From contig CAJFTU010000049.1 of NCBI GenBank assembly GCA_904420065.1, positions 1-64,000 on the forward strand: 64,000 nucleotides of DNA, written 5' to 3'. Positions 24,590 through 32,897 of this stretch are shown in pieces. A program made the translations under genes and the position numbers. The first letter of the stretch is position 1. Every line of letters begins with the position of its first letter. The notes under the pieces are model-generated. The model saw nothing but the letters and a program-made list of their open reading frames with translations, was not told the origin of the DNA and did not search any database. This DNA is from an uncultured Emergencia sp. (GTDB lineage: Bacteria > Bacillota > Clostridia > Peptostreptococcales > Anaerovoracaceae).

Positions 24590-25620
24590 TGGCAAAGGAA
24601 ATCAATTGGGATTTTACGCGGGAGATGATGAGCTGGTATCGACAGAATCGAAGAGATCTTCCGTGGCGGAAAGATAGGGATCCTTATCACGTTTGGGTCT
24701 CGGAGATTATGCTGCAGCAGACGCGGGTTGAGGCAGTCAAAGGCTACTATCAGCGGTTTATGACCCGGCTTCCCGATATCGCAGCCCTTGCTTCGGCCGA
24801 CGAACAGACGCTGCTGAAGCTGTGGGAAGGCCTTGGCTATTACAACCGAGTCAGGAATATGCGCCGGGCGGCGGAGCTGATCGTGAAAGAACGCTCGGGA
24901 AGGTTTCCCGAGCGCTACGAGGACATCCTTTCTCTTCCTGGAATCGGGGAGTATACTGCCGGCGCCATTGCTTCGATTTGCTTCGAGCAGAAAACGGCGG
25001 CCGTAGACGGAAACGTTCTGCGGGTGATCAGCCGTTTGCTTGAAGATCGTTCGGATATGAAAAGCGCTTCCGTCAAGAAACGGATCAGAGCTTATCTGGA
25101 AGGATTGTATCCGGACAGCGGCTGCGGTGATTTTACGCAGAGTCTGATCGAGCTGGGCGCTTTGATATGCGTTCCTAAGGGCGAGCCCAAATGCGGGATT
25201 TGTCCGGCGGCGGATTTCTGCAGGAGTCGGGAGCGCGGAACCACTATGGAGCTTCCGGTCAGGCCGGCAAAGAAAGAGCGAAAAAAGGTGATAAAGACGG
25301 TCCTGATTCTTTCCTGTGACGGCAGAACCGCCGTGAGAAAAAGGGGGAAGAATTGCCTGCTTGCAGGTATGTATGAATTCCCCAACGTTGATGAGCCTTT
25401 GAATGCCGAGCAGGCCATAGCTGTAGCCGAGGAGTGGGGATGCAGCCCTGCTGATTTGCTGAGAGAGACGGCCTGTACCCACGTTTTCAGTCACGTGGAA
25501 TGGGAAATGACCGGATATTATATCTCCTGCGCAGCAGAGAGCGACAGGTTTAAATGGGTCGACAAGAAGGAGATGGAAGAAAAAATTCCTCTTCCTTCCG
25601 CGTTTTTGTACTTTGTTTGA
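24589..25620 (+). CDS. mutY: A/G-specific adenine glycosylase
   Basis: 343 residues. Contains the helix-hairpin-helix LPGIGEYTAGAIASICF, catalytic Glu in WVSEIMLQQTRV and Asp in AAVDGNVLRV. The [4Fe-4S] loop is CVPKGEPKCGICPAADFC: spacing C-x7-C-x2-C-x5-C, one residue longer than the common C-x6-C. A C-terminal NUDIX-like domain for 8-oxoG recognition follows (about 230-343). It removes A mispaired with 8-oxoG. Its start overlaps the sufB-like stop by one base, so an Fe-S enzyme is coupled to Fe-S assembly. Confidence 0.94.
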   Translation: MAKEINWDFTREMMSWYRQNRRDLPWRKDRDPYHVWVSEIMLQQTRVEAVKGYYQRFMTRLPDIAALASADEQTLLKLWEGLGYYNRVRNMRRAAELIVKERSGRFPERYEDILSLPGIGEYTAGAIASICFEQKTAAVDGNVLRVISRLLEDRSDMKSASVKKRIRAYLEGLYPDSGCGDFTQSLIELGALICVPKGEPKCGICPAADFCRSRERGTTMELPVRPAKKERKKVIKTVLILSCDGRTAVRKRGKNCLLAGMYEFPNVDEPLNAEQAIAVAEEWGCSPADLLRETACTHVFSHVEWEMTGYYISCAAESDRFKWVDKKEMEEKIPLPSAFLYFV

Positions 25621-25691
25621 GTGGATATTTCCGCAGCTTCCAAGTCCTAAAGCAGACAGACTCCTGCGGGCAAGGAGAAATAAACAGAAGG

Positions 25692-25748
25692 AAACTGCTG
25701 TAAAAATCGCGATAGAGAATTTCTTTTCGGTTTGTACGGCAGTTTTTT
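25692..25748 (+). terminator. rho-independent terminator after mutY
   Basis: AAACTGCTGT pairs with ACGGCAGTTT (G-U allowed) around a long loop, followed by Ts. Confidence 0.6.
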
Positions 25749-25816
25749 CATGGAGCGCTATTCTCATTGGGAGCGGTTTGAGATACAATAGAAATGATAT
25801 ATTCAATTGGAGGTAT

Positions 25817-27211
25817 ATGGTGAATAAAAAGACAGCAGTATGCCTGTGTCTCGGAGCGGGACTGCTTGCGGCGGCAGCCTGGCAGGTTCACCGCATAGAG
25901 CAGTACGGGAGCCGCTATTTTCTCGACAACACCATAATCAACGGCGTGGACTGTTCGGCGATGACGGTTGAGGAAGCGGCAGATGAGCTGACCGGGAGAT
26001 GGAATGAGCACACTTTCGTGATAGAACAAGATGGAGAGCAGATCGGCGAAATAGACAATTTGGATTTTAGCTATTCTGTTGAGAAGCAGCTGAAGGCCGA
26101 ACAGGAAATTCCTCTGTATCAGATGGTCTGGCGTTACATTACCGGAAAAGAAGAACGGATCAATGTGAAGATGAAAATTGAAAAAAACACTCAATCCTTT
26201 ACAGATCAGATCAACAGTCTGAAGTTCCTGAATAAGAAGTACACGGTCAAGACAAAAGACGCCTACATAGATCTTTCCGACCGAAATTTTACGATTGTCA
26301 AAGAAGTCCAGGGCGATAACATAGATAAATCCAAGTTTGAAAGCGAAGTGATGAGCCGTATCGAAGACGGAGAATTCACTTTGGATTATCGGGAAGAGGA
26401 TTACTATGCGGTGCCGGAAGTGACCAGCAGTGACGAGGAGCTGTTGGAATACAGGGAATACTGTCAAACCTGGCTTTCTCAGAAGATCACCTATCAGTTT
26501 TACGACGGAACTTATCAGCTTACGCCAAAGCAGCTCAATCGAATGATTTCGGTAGAAGACGGTGAACGCAAGGTAAACAGAAAAGCGGTAAAGCGTTTCG
26601 TAGAGGAGCTCGCCGCCTCCCACAACACGGTGGGAAGAGTGCGGAGCTTTCGTTCTGTGGAAAAGGGATACATTCGTGTAAGCGGGGGAAACTACGGCTA
26701 TATCATCGATGAAGACGCCGAAATCAAGGCACTGACAAAGGATCTGCAGAGCGGAGAGGATGTGACGCGAAAGCCCGAGTACAGCCAGCAGCCGTATTAC
26801 ACCGGCGAAGGCAGCAGCGATATCGGTTATAGCTATGTGGAAATCGATCTGAGCAGCCAGAAGCTGTGGATGTTCAAAGGAGGAAAGAAAATCGTAAGCT
26901 GTCGGGTAGTTACGGGCAATGTGGCCGACGGGTTTGCCACGCCGGCAGGCGTGTACTATCTGTCCTACAAGAGCAGAGACGCGGTGCTGCGGGGAAGCAA
27001 CAAGGACGGATCGAAGTATGAAACGCCGGTAGAATATTGGATGCCGTTCAATCAGGGAATTGGCATGCACGACGCTTACTGGCGAAGCGATTTCGGCGGA
27101 AAGATATACAGAAAGAGCGGATCTCACGGCTGTATCAATATGCCTCCGGACTCGGCTGCAGCTGTATACGAAAATATAACCGCAGGATACCCGATTGTGG
27201 TGCATCATTGA
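25817..27211 (+). CDS. L,D-transpeptidase with PG-binding domains (YkuD)
   Basis: 464 residues. One N-terminal membrane anchor (TAVCLCLGAGLLAAAAW) is followed by two PG_binding_4-type repeats (about 40-330; VDCSAMTVEEAADELTGRW is the classic start). The YkuD catalytic domain contains IGMHDAYWRSDFGGKIYRKS and catalytic SHGCINM. It makes 3-3 crosslinks or attaches to peptidoglycan outside the membrane. The reading frame is open from 25613 but TTGGAGG precedes ATG 25817 and GTG 25820, either of which could start. Confidence 0.92.
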   Translation: MVNKKTAVCLCLGAGLLAAAAWQVHRIEQYGSRYFLDNTIINGVDCSAMTVEEAADELTGRWNEHTFVIEQDGEQIGEIDNLDFSYSVEKQLKAEQEIPLYQMVWRYITGKEERINVKMKIEKNTQSFTDQINSLKFLNKKYTVKTKDAYIDLSDRNFTIVKEVQGDNIDKSKFESEVMSRIEDGEFTLDYREEDYYAVPEVTSSDEELLEYREYCQTWLSQKITYQFYDGTYQLTPKQLNRMISVEDGERKVNRKAVKRFVEELAASHNTVGRVRSFRSVEKGYIRVSGGNYGYIIDEDAEIKALTKDLQSGEDVTRKPEYSQQPYYTGEGSSDIGYSYVEIDLSSQKLWMFKGGKKIVSCRVVTGNVADGFATPAGVYYLSYKSRDAVLRGSNKDGSKYETPVEYWMPFNQGIGMHDAYWRSDFGGKIYRKSGSHGCINMPPDSAAAVYENITAGYPIVVHH

Positions 27212-27296
27212 GCCGTAGAATCGGACGGAGCCCGGACCTTTGAGGACGGTCAATGTTAACTGTAGGTTAAACCGTGGAAACAGTTAGTTTGGCCTA

Positions 27297-27325
27297 TTGA
27301 CAAAGAGGACGGAGAACAGTAAAAT
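27297..27325 (+). promoter_or_regulatory. promoter of gldA
   Basis: TTGACA (27297-27302), 17-base spacer, TAAAAT (27320-27325). Confidence 0.7.
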
Positions 27326-27361
27326 TGATAAAAAAATAACGAGTAAAAAGGAGGTAACAAA

Positions 27362-28459
27362 GTGGCTAAGATATTGTACAGTCCAAGTCGTTATGTACAG
27401 GGAGCAGGAGAACTGAAAAAAATCGGGGAATACGCCCAATCGTATGGAAAAAAAGCCCTGGTTCTGATCAGCAGGGGAGGCTATGAGAGAAACGGGAAGA
27501 ATGTCGAAGAGAGCTTTTCACGGTCAGAATGCCAGGTTGAATTTGACTTTTTCGGAGGAGAGTGCTCCAAGACGGAGATAAAAAGACTGACTGGCGTGAT
27601 GGAGGAGAAGCAGTGCGATCTGATCGTGGGCATAGGCGGAGGAAAAATATTTGATACGGCCAAGGCAGCGGCGTATTACAAGAAAACGCCGGTGATCATC
27701 TGCCCGACTATCGCTTCAACCGACGCGCCATGCAGCGCATTGTCCGTACTCTATACGGACGAAGGCGTATTTGAGGAATACCTGTTTCTTCCGTCCAATC
27801 CGGACATGGTCATCATGGATACCGACATCATTGCCAAGTCTCCGGTCCGACTGACCGTTGCGGGAATAGGCGACGCCCTGGCCACTTATTTTGAGGCCCG
27901 CGCCTGCAGAAACAGCGATGCGGTGACCTGTGCAGGCGGAAAGTCCACGGAAGCGGCCATGGCGTTGGCGAAACTGTGTTTTGATACGCTGATGGAAGAA
28001 GGAGTAAAGGCCAAGCTGGCGTTGGAAGCCGGAGCTTGCACGCCTGCGGTGGAGAAGATTATCGAAGCCAACACGCTGCTTTCGGGAATCGGTTTTGAAA
28101 GCGGCGGTCTTGCCGGCGCTCACGCTATACACAATGGCCTGACCGTTCTTGAAGAGTGCCACCACATGTATCACGGAGAAAAGGTTGCTTTCGGTACCAT
28201 TGCGCAGCTGGTATTAGAAGATGTCAGCGAGGACGAACTGGCTGAAATCATCGGTTTCTGCATTGAGGTAGGTCTTCCGGTAACGCTGAAACAGCTGGGC
28301 GTGGAAAAGGTGACCAGGGAGAAAATTATGGCAGTGGCGGAAGCCGCATGCGCGGAAAACGATACGCTGCACAATATGCCGTTTGAAGTTACGCCGGAGA
28401 CAGCGTGCGCGGCAATTCTGGCGGCAGACGCATACGGACGCTATTATCTGGGAGAGTAA
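27362..28459 (+). CDS. gldA: glycerol dehydrogenase
   Basis: 365-residue NAD-dependent iron/zinc alcohol dehydrogenase of the GldA branch. NAD motif: GIGGGKIFDTAKAAA. STDAPCSALSVLY is diagnostic for GldA. Metal ligands sit in GIGDALATYFEA (Asp), GAHAIHNGLT (His) and HHMYHGEKVAFG (His). It interconverts glycerol and dihydroxyacetone, a fermentative route. GTG start behind AAGGAGGTAAC. No dihydroxyacetone kinase is adjacent. Confidence 0.93.
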   Translation: MAKILYSPSRYVQGAGELKKIGEYAQSYGKKALVLISRGGYERNGKNVEESFSRSECQVEFDFFGGECSKTEIKRLTGVMEEKQCDLIVGIGGGKIFDTAKAAAYYKKTPVIICPTIASTDAPCSALSVLYTDEGVFEEYLFLPSNPDMVIMDTDIIAKSPVRLTVAGIGDALATYFEARACRNSDAVTCAGGKSTEAAMALAKLCFDTLMEEGVKAKLALEAGACTPAVEKIIEANTLLSGIGFESGGLAGAHAIHNGLTVLEECHHMYHGEKVAFGTIAQLVLEDVSEDELAEIIGFCIEVGLPVTLKQLGVEKVTREKIMAVAEAACAENDTLHNMPFEVTPETACAAILAADAYGRYYLGE

Positions 28460-28500
28460 TCCGTACAGAAGCTTTGAAAAATAAAAGGGAAAAATGTCGA

Positions 28501-28567
28501 ATCTTACATTTTTGTAAGATTGCTGTAAGTCATTTCTATGGCAGCAGATTTTCCGCCGGGGTATAAT
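28501..28567 (+). promoter_or_regulatory. promoter with TGTAAG repeats (response-regulator box candidate)
   Basis: TATAAT at 28562-28567 with a poor -35 ATGGCA (28539-28544, spacer 17). Upstream, TGTAAG occurs at 28514 and 28525, exactly 11 bases apart, the period of OmpR/PhoB-type direct repeats. The first is also the right arm of a perfect inverted repeat AATCTTACA-TTTT-TGTAAGATT (28501-28522). A weak -35 with direct repeats suggests activation. Confidence 0.5.
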
Positions 28568-28605
28568 CTTTCTTGTAAAAGGGGTAAGAAAAGGAGATGA
28601 GATTG

Positions 28606-28821
28606 ATGAGAAAAGGCGGGAAGCTTGCATGTTTTTCGCTGGCGGTTACGCTCGTCAGCGGCTTATTGGGATTAGTGTATCTGGTTTCCCTGGGGGTAAG
28701 GGAGATCACGTCGACAGATACCGCGGGTTTTGACGATATGACGTGGATATTATATCTGGTATTGGCGATCATGTTTGTTTCAACTGTGGTGATGATTGCC
28801 GCATTTTCAAAGAAAAAATGA
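28606..28821 (+). CDS. small two-helix membrane protein
   Basis: 71 residues, not recognised. Helix 1 is LACFSLAVTLVSGLLGLVYLV, helix 2 is WILYLVLAIMFVSTVVMIAAF. A short polar loop carries STDTAGFDDM, and the C-terminus is basic (SKKK). ATG 28606 is preferred since AAGGAG lies 9 bases upstream; ATG 28597 is adjacent to that site. The TGTAAG box upstream suggests two-component control. The terminator overlaps the stop codon. Confidence 0.7.
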   Translation: MRKGGKLACFSLAVTLVSGLLGLVYLVSLGVREITSTDTAGFDDMTWILYLVLAIMFVSTVVMIAAFSKKK

Positions 28822-28858
28822 CAGAGCCGTCCGATTTCGGACGGCCTTGTCATTTTTT
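28819..28858 (+). terminator. strong rho-independent terminator
   Basis: TGACA-GA-GCCGTCCG pairs with CGGACGGC-CT-TGTCA around ATTT, followed by six Ts. Starts at the stop codon of the small membrane protein. Confidence 0.9.
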
Positions 28859-28880
28859 GTAGTGTCATTATGCGGAGTTT

Positions 28881-29279
28881 CTATGGTTTTTCTGTATTTT
28901 CGTCTTTTTTCTTCTTTTCCCGTCGTTCCATATCCAGAAGCATTTCAGCTCTTTCATACAGGCAGCCCTGCGCAAACGGGGAAAGCTTGTAGTAAAGATC
29001 CATCAATTCGATCACAGCGCCGTCATTGCTCTGCATGAAAGTTACTTCATGTATGAATTTTTGCTTGTCTGTTTCAAGGAGTACATCGATTCTGACATGG
29101 TAGATCTGCGACAGACCGATGAGGAGATCAGCTCGCGGAATCTTTCTTCCCAATTCAAGCACCACATAAGAACTGCGTGAAATGTGAAGGAAGTCAGCTA
29201 CCTGATCCTGTGTGTAGCCGTAGAAATTCCTCAGATACTTTAGATTTTCTGCTATACATTGCTGCGTCTCTAAGTTCAT
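28881..29279 (-). CDS. XRE-family helix-turn-helix regulator
   Basis: 132 residues. HTH_3 domain at 8-65: NLKYLRNFYGYTQDQVADFL, HISRSSYVVLELGRKIP, LIGLSQIYHVRIDVLL. The C-terminal half is helical and charged, ending in a lysine-rich tail (RREKKKKDE). It is divergent from a second XRE gene with a shared 246-base control region full of GGGAA-type repeats, so it likely binds there. Ribosome site CAGGAGGAG. Confidence 0.85.
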   Translation of the reverse strand: MNLETQQCIAENLKYLRNFYGYTQDQVADFLHISRSSYVVLELGRKIPRADLLIGLSQIYHVRIDVLLETDKQKFIHEVTFMQSNDGAVIELMDLYYKLSPFAQGCLYERAEMLLDMERREKKKKDENTEKP

Positions 29280-29339
29280 GTTGTATAGTCTCCTCCTGTT
29301 GCTTCAGATTCGGCATAAATTCCACTACATTATATATAG

Positions 29340-29446
29340 AGGGAAATTGTCTGAAAAAAGTTTCATATTTTTCCTAATTTTTTCAAAAAAGATTAAAATA
29401 ATGGGGAATTTTCCAAAGTTCCCTTGTTAGTTGAATAAAATTCCCC
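29340..29446. promoter_or_regulatory. control region between two XRE genes with GGGGAATTTT inverted repeat
   Basis: An AT-rich gap. A perfect inverted repeat GGGGAATTTT (29403-29412) / AAAATTCCCC (29437-29446) brackets a further TTCCC (29419-29424). Another GGGAAATT is at 29341. The repeats are likely operators for one or both flanking XRE proteins. Promoters could not be assigned with confidence. Confidence 0.5.
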
Positions 29447-29525
29447 TGTCAGTTTATTTAAAAGAGCGGAAAGTATCAATAAACTATTACTATCAAAGTA
29501 ACTTGTGAGAGTAGGGGGAAACCAG

Positions 29526-29897
29526 TTGAAAGGTTATACAGAATTGAATCAGCTAGACTACATAGAAATGGGACGAAGAATCAGAGAACGAAGAGAATCC
29601 TTGAAGCTTACAAGGGAAGATCTGGCAGGGCAGATCGGAGTGTCCAGCAAGTTTATCGCTGATGTTGAATACGGAGAAAAAGGCGTATCGCTAAAGAATC
29701 TGTATTTCTTAACTCAGGTTCTCGACACGTCAGCAGATTATATTCTCGCAGGCGAAGGGGAAAATTTAGATGCGGATATTGAGAAGAACAGGATGAAAGA
29801 GCACATCGTAAGACCGCTGAGCAGCTGCAGCGTAAATCAGCTTCGCTGTCTGGAACAGATCGTTAAGTTTTATATAGAGGCCGTCAAACAGAAGTAA
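29526..29897 (+). CDS. XRE-family regulator paired with a sigma factor
   Basis: 123 residues. HTH_3 domain: MGRRIRERRESLKLTREDLAG, IGVSSKFIADVEYGEKGVSL, LYFLTQVLDTSADYIL. The C-terminus is helical (CLEQIVKFYIEAVK). A TTG at 29526 is taken as start since GGGGG lies 8 bases upstream; GTG 29505 in frame is an alternative without a site. Its stop shares a base with the start of the sigma factor gene (TAATG), so the two are translationally coupled. It may regulate or bind the sigma factor. Confidence 0.82.
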   Translation: MKGYTELNQLDYIEMGRRIRERRESLKLTREDLAGQIGVSSKFIADVEYGEKGVSLKNLYFLTQVLDTSADYILAGEGENLDADIEKNRMKEHIVRPLSSCSVNQLRCLEQIVKFYIEAVKQK

Positions 29898-30442
29898 TGA
29901 AGACAACAGGTACAGAGGATATTGATTTAGGCGAACTCCTCTGCAGCAAGTTGGGATTGATAAAGAGATTTCTCGTATATTTTAACGTGCCGTCCGAATA
30001 TCGGGACGATCTGATACAGGAAATTTTTCTTACAGCCATCCATGGAATTGGAAAAGTCAAGGATTTGGACAAGCTGAATTCATGGCTGTATAAAGTGTCT
30101 TACCGAAAGATGATTCATTATGTAAATAAAGAACGCATGATCAAGGGATTGGAGATTCCGTTCACACAGATGAGTAAAGAAGACGAGGAGGCGTTTGAGA
30201 AGAGAAATTACATAATCTGGGATATTCTGGACCGTATTGTAGACAATCAGCAGTTATATGCGTTTATCAGCAGACTGAAACCTTCCGCTCAGGAAATTCT
30301 GAAGCTTCGCTTTGGATATGGATTTACGCTGAAGGAAATCGCTGAAATGAAACAGATGAATTATAATACGGTGAAAACGATTGAGCACAGATCCCTCCAA
30401 TTTCTGAAGAAATGTATCAGAGAAGAAGAGCGAGCAGAGTAA
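29897..30442 (+). CDS. sigma-70 family RNA polymerase sigma factor
   Basis: 181 residues with sigma regions 2 and 4 only, like ECF-type factors. Region 2: RDDLIQEIFLTAIHGIGKV, then LNSWLYKVSYRKMIHYVNKE. Region 4: LKPSAQEILKLRFGYGFTLKEIA with MNYNTVKTIEHRSLQFLKK as recognition helix. No anti-sigma membrane protein follows; an XRE protein precedes it instead. Target promoters are unknown. The terminator overlaps the gene's end. Confidence 0.87.
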   Translation: MKTTGTEDIDLGELLCSKLGLIKRFLVYFNVPSEYRDDLIQEIFLTAIHGIGKVKDLDKLNSWLYKVSYRKMIHYVNKERMIKGLEIPFTQMSKEDEEAFEKRNYIIWDILDRIVDNQQLYAFISRLKPSAQEILKLRFGYGFTLKEIAEMKQMNYNTVKTIEHRSLQFLKKCIREEERAE

Positions 30443-30473
30443 GACGCCGGCAGCGTTCCTTCTGCTCGCTTTT
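30429..30473 (+). terminator. terminator overlapping the sigma gene end
   Basis: AGCGAGCAGA (30429-30438) pairs with TCTGCTCGCT (30461-30470) and is followed by Ts. Confidence 0.75.
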
Positions 30474-30694
30474 ATCATCGGGCGGCGTCTGATAAAAAGG
30501 GCCGATTGTGGGAATAAATAGTATGTGGAGTTTCCGCGTCAGAATAGGAGAATTTGAAATATTTTGACTAAACGTGTTTAACTGTGAGTAAATACGTGCT
30601 ATTATACAGATATGTGAAAATACGTATCATGCTGCAGCAGAAGAGAGTTAAACAGTTTCTGCCAGAGGCGGTAAAAAGAGACGGGAGGAGAAAG

Positions 30695-31717
30695 ATGAGT
30701 GTAAAAGTAGCAATTAACGGATTCGGGAGAATAGGAAGATTGGCGTTCCGTAAGATGTTCGGCGATCCCGAATTTGAGATAGCGGCCATAAATGATCTGA
30801 CGAAGGCAGAGATGCTCTGCTATTTACTCAAATATGACAGTGTCCAGGGAGCCTACCGGGATCACCGCATAGAGTGCGGAGAAGCCTTCCTTTCCGTTGA
30901 CGGAAAGGAAATTCCTGTGTTTGCAGAACCGGATCCGGGAAAACTGCCGTGGAAGGAACTGGGGATAGACGTGGTTTTGGAATGTACCGGTTTCTTTGCG
31001 TCGAAGGAAAAAGCCTCGGCACATCTGAAAGCGGGAGCGGGGAAGGTACTGATTTCGGCTCCTGCCGGAAACGATCTGCCGACCATCGTCTACGGCGTCA
31101 ACCATCAATCTCTGAAAAAAGAAGACCGGATCGTATCCGGAGCAAGCTGTACCACAAACTGCCTCGCTCCGATGGCCAAGGCGCTCAACGAATACAGAGA
31201 GCTGCGGACTGGATTCATGACGACGATACACGCGTATACGGGCGATCAGATGATTCTGGACGGGCCACACAGAAAAGGAGATTTTCGCAGAGCCAGAGCG
31301 GGAGCGGTGAATATCGTACCTAACAGTACGGGGGCGGCGAAAGCCATAGGACTGGTCATACCTGAGCTTGCCGGAAAACTGATCGGTTCCGCCCAGAGAG
31401 TCCCTGTTCCGTCTGGTTCTATTACTATCCTCGATGCGACGCTGAAGGACGACAGCGAGACGGTCAGCGCCGAAGGCATCAATGCGGCGATGAAAGCCGC
31501 GGCGGATGAATCCTTCGGATACACGGAGGAGGAACTGGTATCCAGCGATATCATAGGTATGTCGTACGGCTCTCTGTTCGATGCAACGCAGACCTTGGCA
31601 CAGAGGTGCGGAACCAAGATTTACGAAGTCAGGGTTGTGGCCTGGTATGACAACGAAATGAGCTATACCAGCCAGCTGATCAGGACGCTGAGACACATGG
31701 GGCGTATGGGGATGTAG
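30695..31717 (+). CDS. gap: glyceraldehyde-3-phosphate dehydrogenase, type I
   Basis: 340 residues. NAD motif [12 protein letters not shown], catalytic Cys in [12 protein letters not shown] and C-terminal [15 protein letters not shown]. It carries out the NAD-linked oxidative phosphorylation step of glycolysis. Start: ATG 30695 behind GGGAGGAG fits the family N-terminus; the frame is open 37 codons further up but that part crosses the promoter region (TTAACT, 16 bases, TATTAT near 30585-30610). AAATACGT occurs twice upstream (about 30591 and 30617), possibly a regulator site. No pgk or tpi follows. Confidence 0.95.
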   Translation: MSVKVAINGFGRIGRLAFRKMFGDPEFEIAAINDLTKAEMLCYLLKYDSVQGAYRDHRIECGEAFLSVDGKEIPVFAEPDPGKLPWKELGIDVVLECTGFFASKEKASAHLKAGAGKVLISAPAGNDLPTIVYGVNHQSLKKEDRIVSGASCTTNCLAPMAKALNEYRELRTGFMTTIHAYTGDQMILDGPHRKGDFRRARAGAVNIVPNSTGAAKAIGLVIPELAGKLIGSAQRVPVPSGSITILDATLKDDSETVSAEGINAAMKAAADESFGYTEEELVSSDIIGMSYGSLFDATQTLAQRCGTKIYEVRVVAWYDNEMSYTSQLIRTLRHMGRMGM

Positions 31718-31725
31718 CAGAAAAG

Positions 31726-31764
31726 AATATTTTGGTATAACTTTTAAATTTTTACCAAAATATT
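31726..31764 (+). terminator. 12-bp hairpin after gap, probable terminator
   Basis: AATATTTTGGTA (31726-31737) pairs perfectly with TACCAAAATATT (31753-31764). Only a short T-rich tail follows, so termination is likely but not certain. Confidence 0.5.
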
Positions 31765-31776
31765 TCTGAATTTTCT

Positions 31777-31805
31777 TTGACAACAGCAGTAACTTGTAGT
31801 AGAAT
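31777..31805 (+). promoter_or_regulatory. strong promoter without a downstream gene
   Basis: Perfect TTGACA (31777-31782), 17-base spacer, TAGAAT (31800-31805). Transcription would start near 31812 and meets a strong terminator about 100 bases later with no ORF between. Confidence 0.75.
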
Positions 31806-31811
31806 ATATAT

Positions 31812-31919
31812 GAAAATAATCTGAGAATCTCGGAATTAGTTTCTAAGATTATAGTTAATACTATGCACCAGAAATATAATCAAAGAAAAACACATTGGGC
31901 CTTGCCCAATGTGTTTTTT
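31812..31919 (+). ncRNA. candidate small RNA, about 108 nt
   Basis: The segment is bounded by a strong promoter and a perfect terminator: a 14-base arm AAAACACATTGGGC, loop CTT and the exact complement, ending in six Ts at 31914-31919. It contains a second stem (ATAATCT with AGATTAT, extended by AGAA/TTCT). There is no start codon with a ribosome site. It could be a trans-acting sRNA, or an attenuated leader of the SDR gene at 32052; a gap of 130 bases makes the latter less likely. No known family recognised. Confidence 0.55.
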
Positions 31920-32051
31920 GTAACGAAAAAATTACAGGCAGGATTGTGCTGAGACAGCGCGAATAAATTAAACAGAGCAGCAAACGGGCAATTCTTCACC
32001 GGAGACAAGGAAGAACAGCCCGGATCTATCGTAGTAGAAAGAGAGAGCAGG

Positions 32052-32777
32052 ATGAAAAAAACAGTGTTAATCACAGGCGGTTCGAGAGGGATAGGTGCGG
32101 AGACCGTCCGTCTGTTTATAAAAGGCGGGTACGAAACGGCCTTTTTTTACCGGAACAGCGAAGAGGAAGCTCGACGGCTCAGCGAGGAGACCGGAGCCGT
32201 TTCGATCAAGTGTGACGTTTCAGATCCGGGGCAGGTGAAGGAAAGCGTAAAAAACGCCAGAATCTGTCTGGGAACGGCGGCCTTTGATGCGGTGGTCTGC
32301 AATGCGGGAATCAGTGTAAACGGTTTGTTTACCGAACTTACCGACGTCCAGTGGGAGGAAATTCTTGGCGTGAACCTGAACGGAGCGGTTTACGTGGCCA
32401 GGGAGACGCTTCCGCGGATGATCAGCCGAAAGGCGGGAAGCCTTATTTTTGTCTCTTCTGTCTGGGGCGAGACAGGCGCTTCCTGCGAGGCTGCCTACTC
32501 GGCTACCAAAGCTGCGGTAATCGGTTTGACCAAAGGACTGGCCAAAGAAGTCGGACCGTCGGGAGTGAGAGTCAATGCGGTCTCCCCCGGAGTGATCGAT
32601 ACCGAGATGAACCGGGAACATTCGGCGGAGACCATGGATGTCCTGAAGCAGGATACGCCGCTGAACAGGATAGGCCGAGGGGAAGAGGTCGCCAGAGCCA
32701 TCTATTTTCTCGCTTCCGACGACGCTTCGTTTATCACGGGCCAGGTGCTCAGAGTAAACGGCGGCTTTTATATTTAG
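32052..32777 (+). CDS. FabG-like SDR (3-oxoacyl-ACP reductase type)
   Basis: 241 residues. Cofactor motif TGGSRGIGAETV (residues 7-18), VVCNAGIS, catalytic Ser in IFVSSVWG and YSATKAA. The C-terminal SFITGQVLRVNGGFYI is typical of FabG. It probably reduces a beta-ketoacyl or related carbonyl with NADPH. It is not in the fatty-acid operon that begins at 63.6 kb, so its substrate may differ. Ribosome site GAGAGCAGG is moderate. Confidence 0.88.
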   Translation: MKKTVLITGGSRGIGAETVRLFIKGGYETAFFYRNSEEEARRLSEETGAVSIKCDVSDPGQVKESVKNARICLGTAAFDAVVCNAGISVNGLFTELTDVQWEEILGVNLNGAVYVARETLPRMISRKAGSLIFVSSVWGETGASCEAAYSATKAAVIGLTKGLAKEVGPSGVRVNAVSPGVIDTEMNREHSAETMDVLKQDTPLNRIGRGEEVARAIYFLASDDASFITGQVLRVNGGFYI

Positions 32778-32897
32778 CGATGAATATGTCAGGCGAAGCC
32801 CGTTTCGCAGTGGAATACCGGGACAAAAAGAAAATGACAACTGTGCGGCGCCGGTGTATAATATGAACAGAAAAATACTAGAACAGGGGGGATAACT

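Noticed and set aside
24340-25806. 488-codon minus frame opposite the sufB-like gene and mutY
   Set aside because: The plus-strand genes carry complete catalytic motifs and tight coupling. The minus frame spans two genes and has no family features.
25748-27253. 501-codon minus frame opposite the L,D-transpeptidase
   Set aside because: Antisense artefact; the plus frame contains the YkuD HGC catalytic motif and a GGAGG start.
27251-27275. Rex-like operator upstream of gldA (GTTAA...TTAAA)
   Set aside because: The half sites are 7 bases apart, not the 4 of the clostridial Rex consensus, and one half is degenerate.
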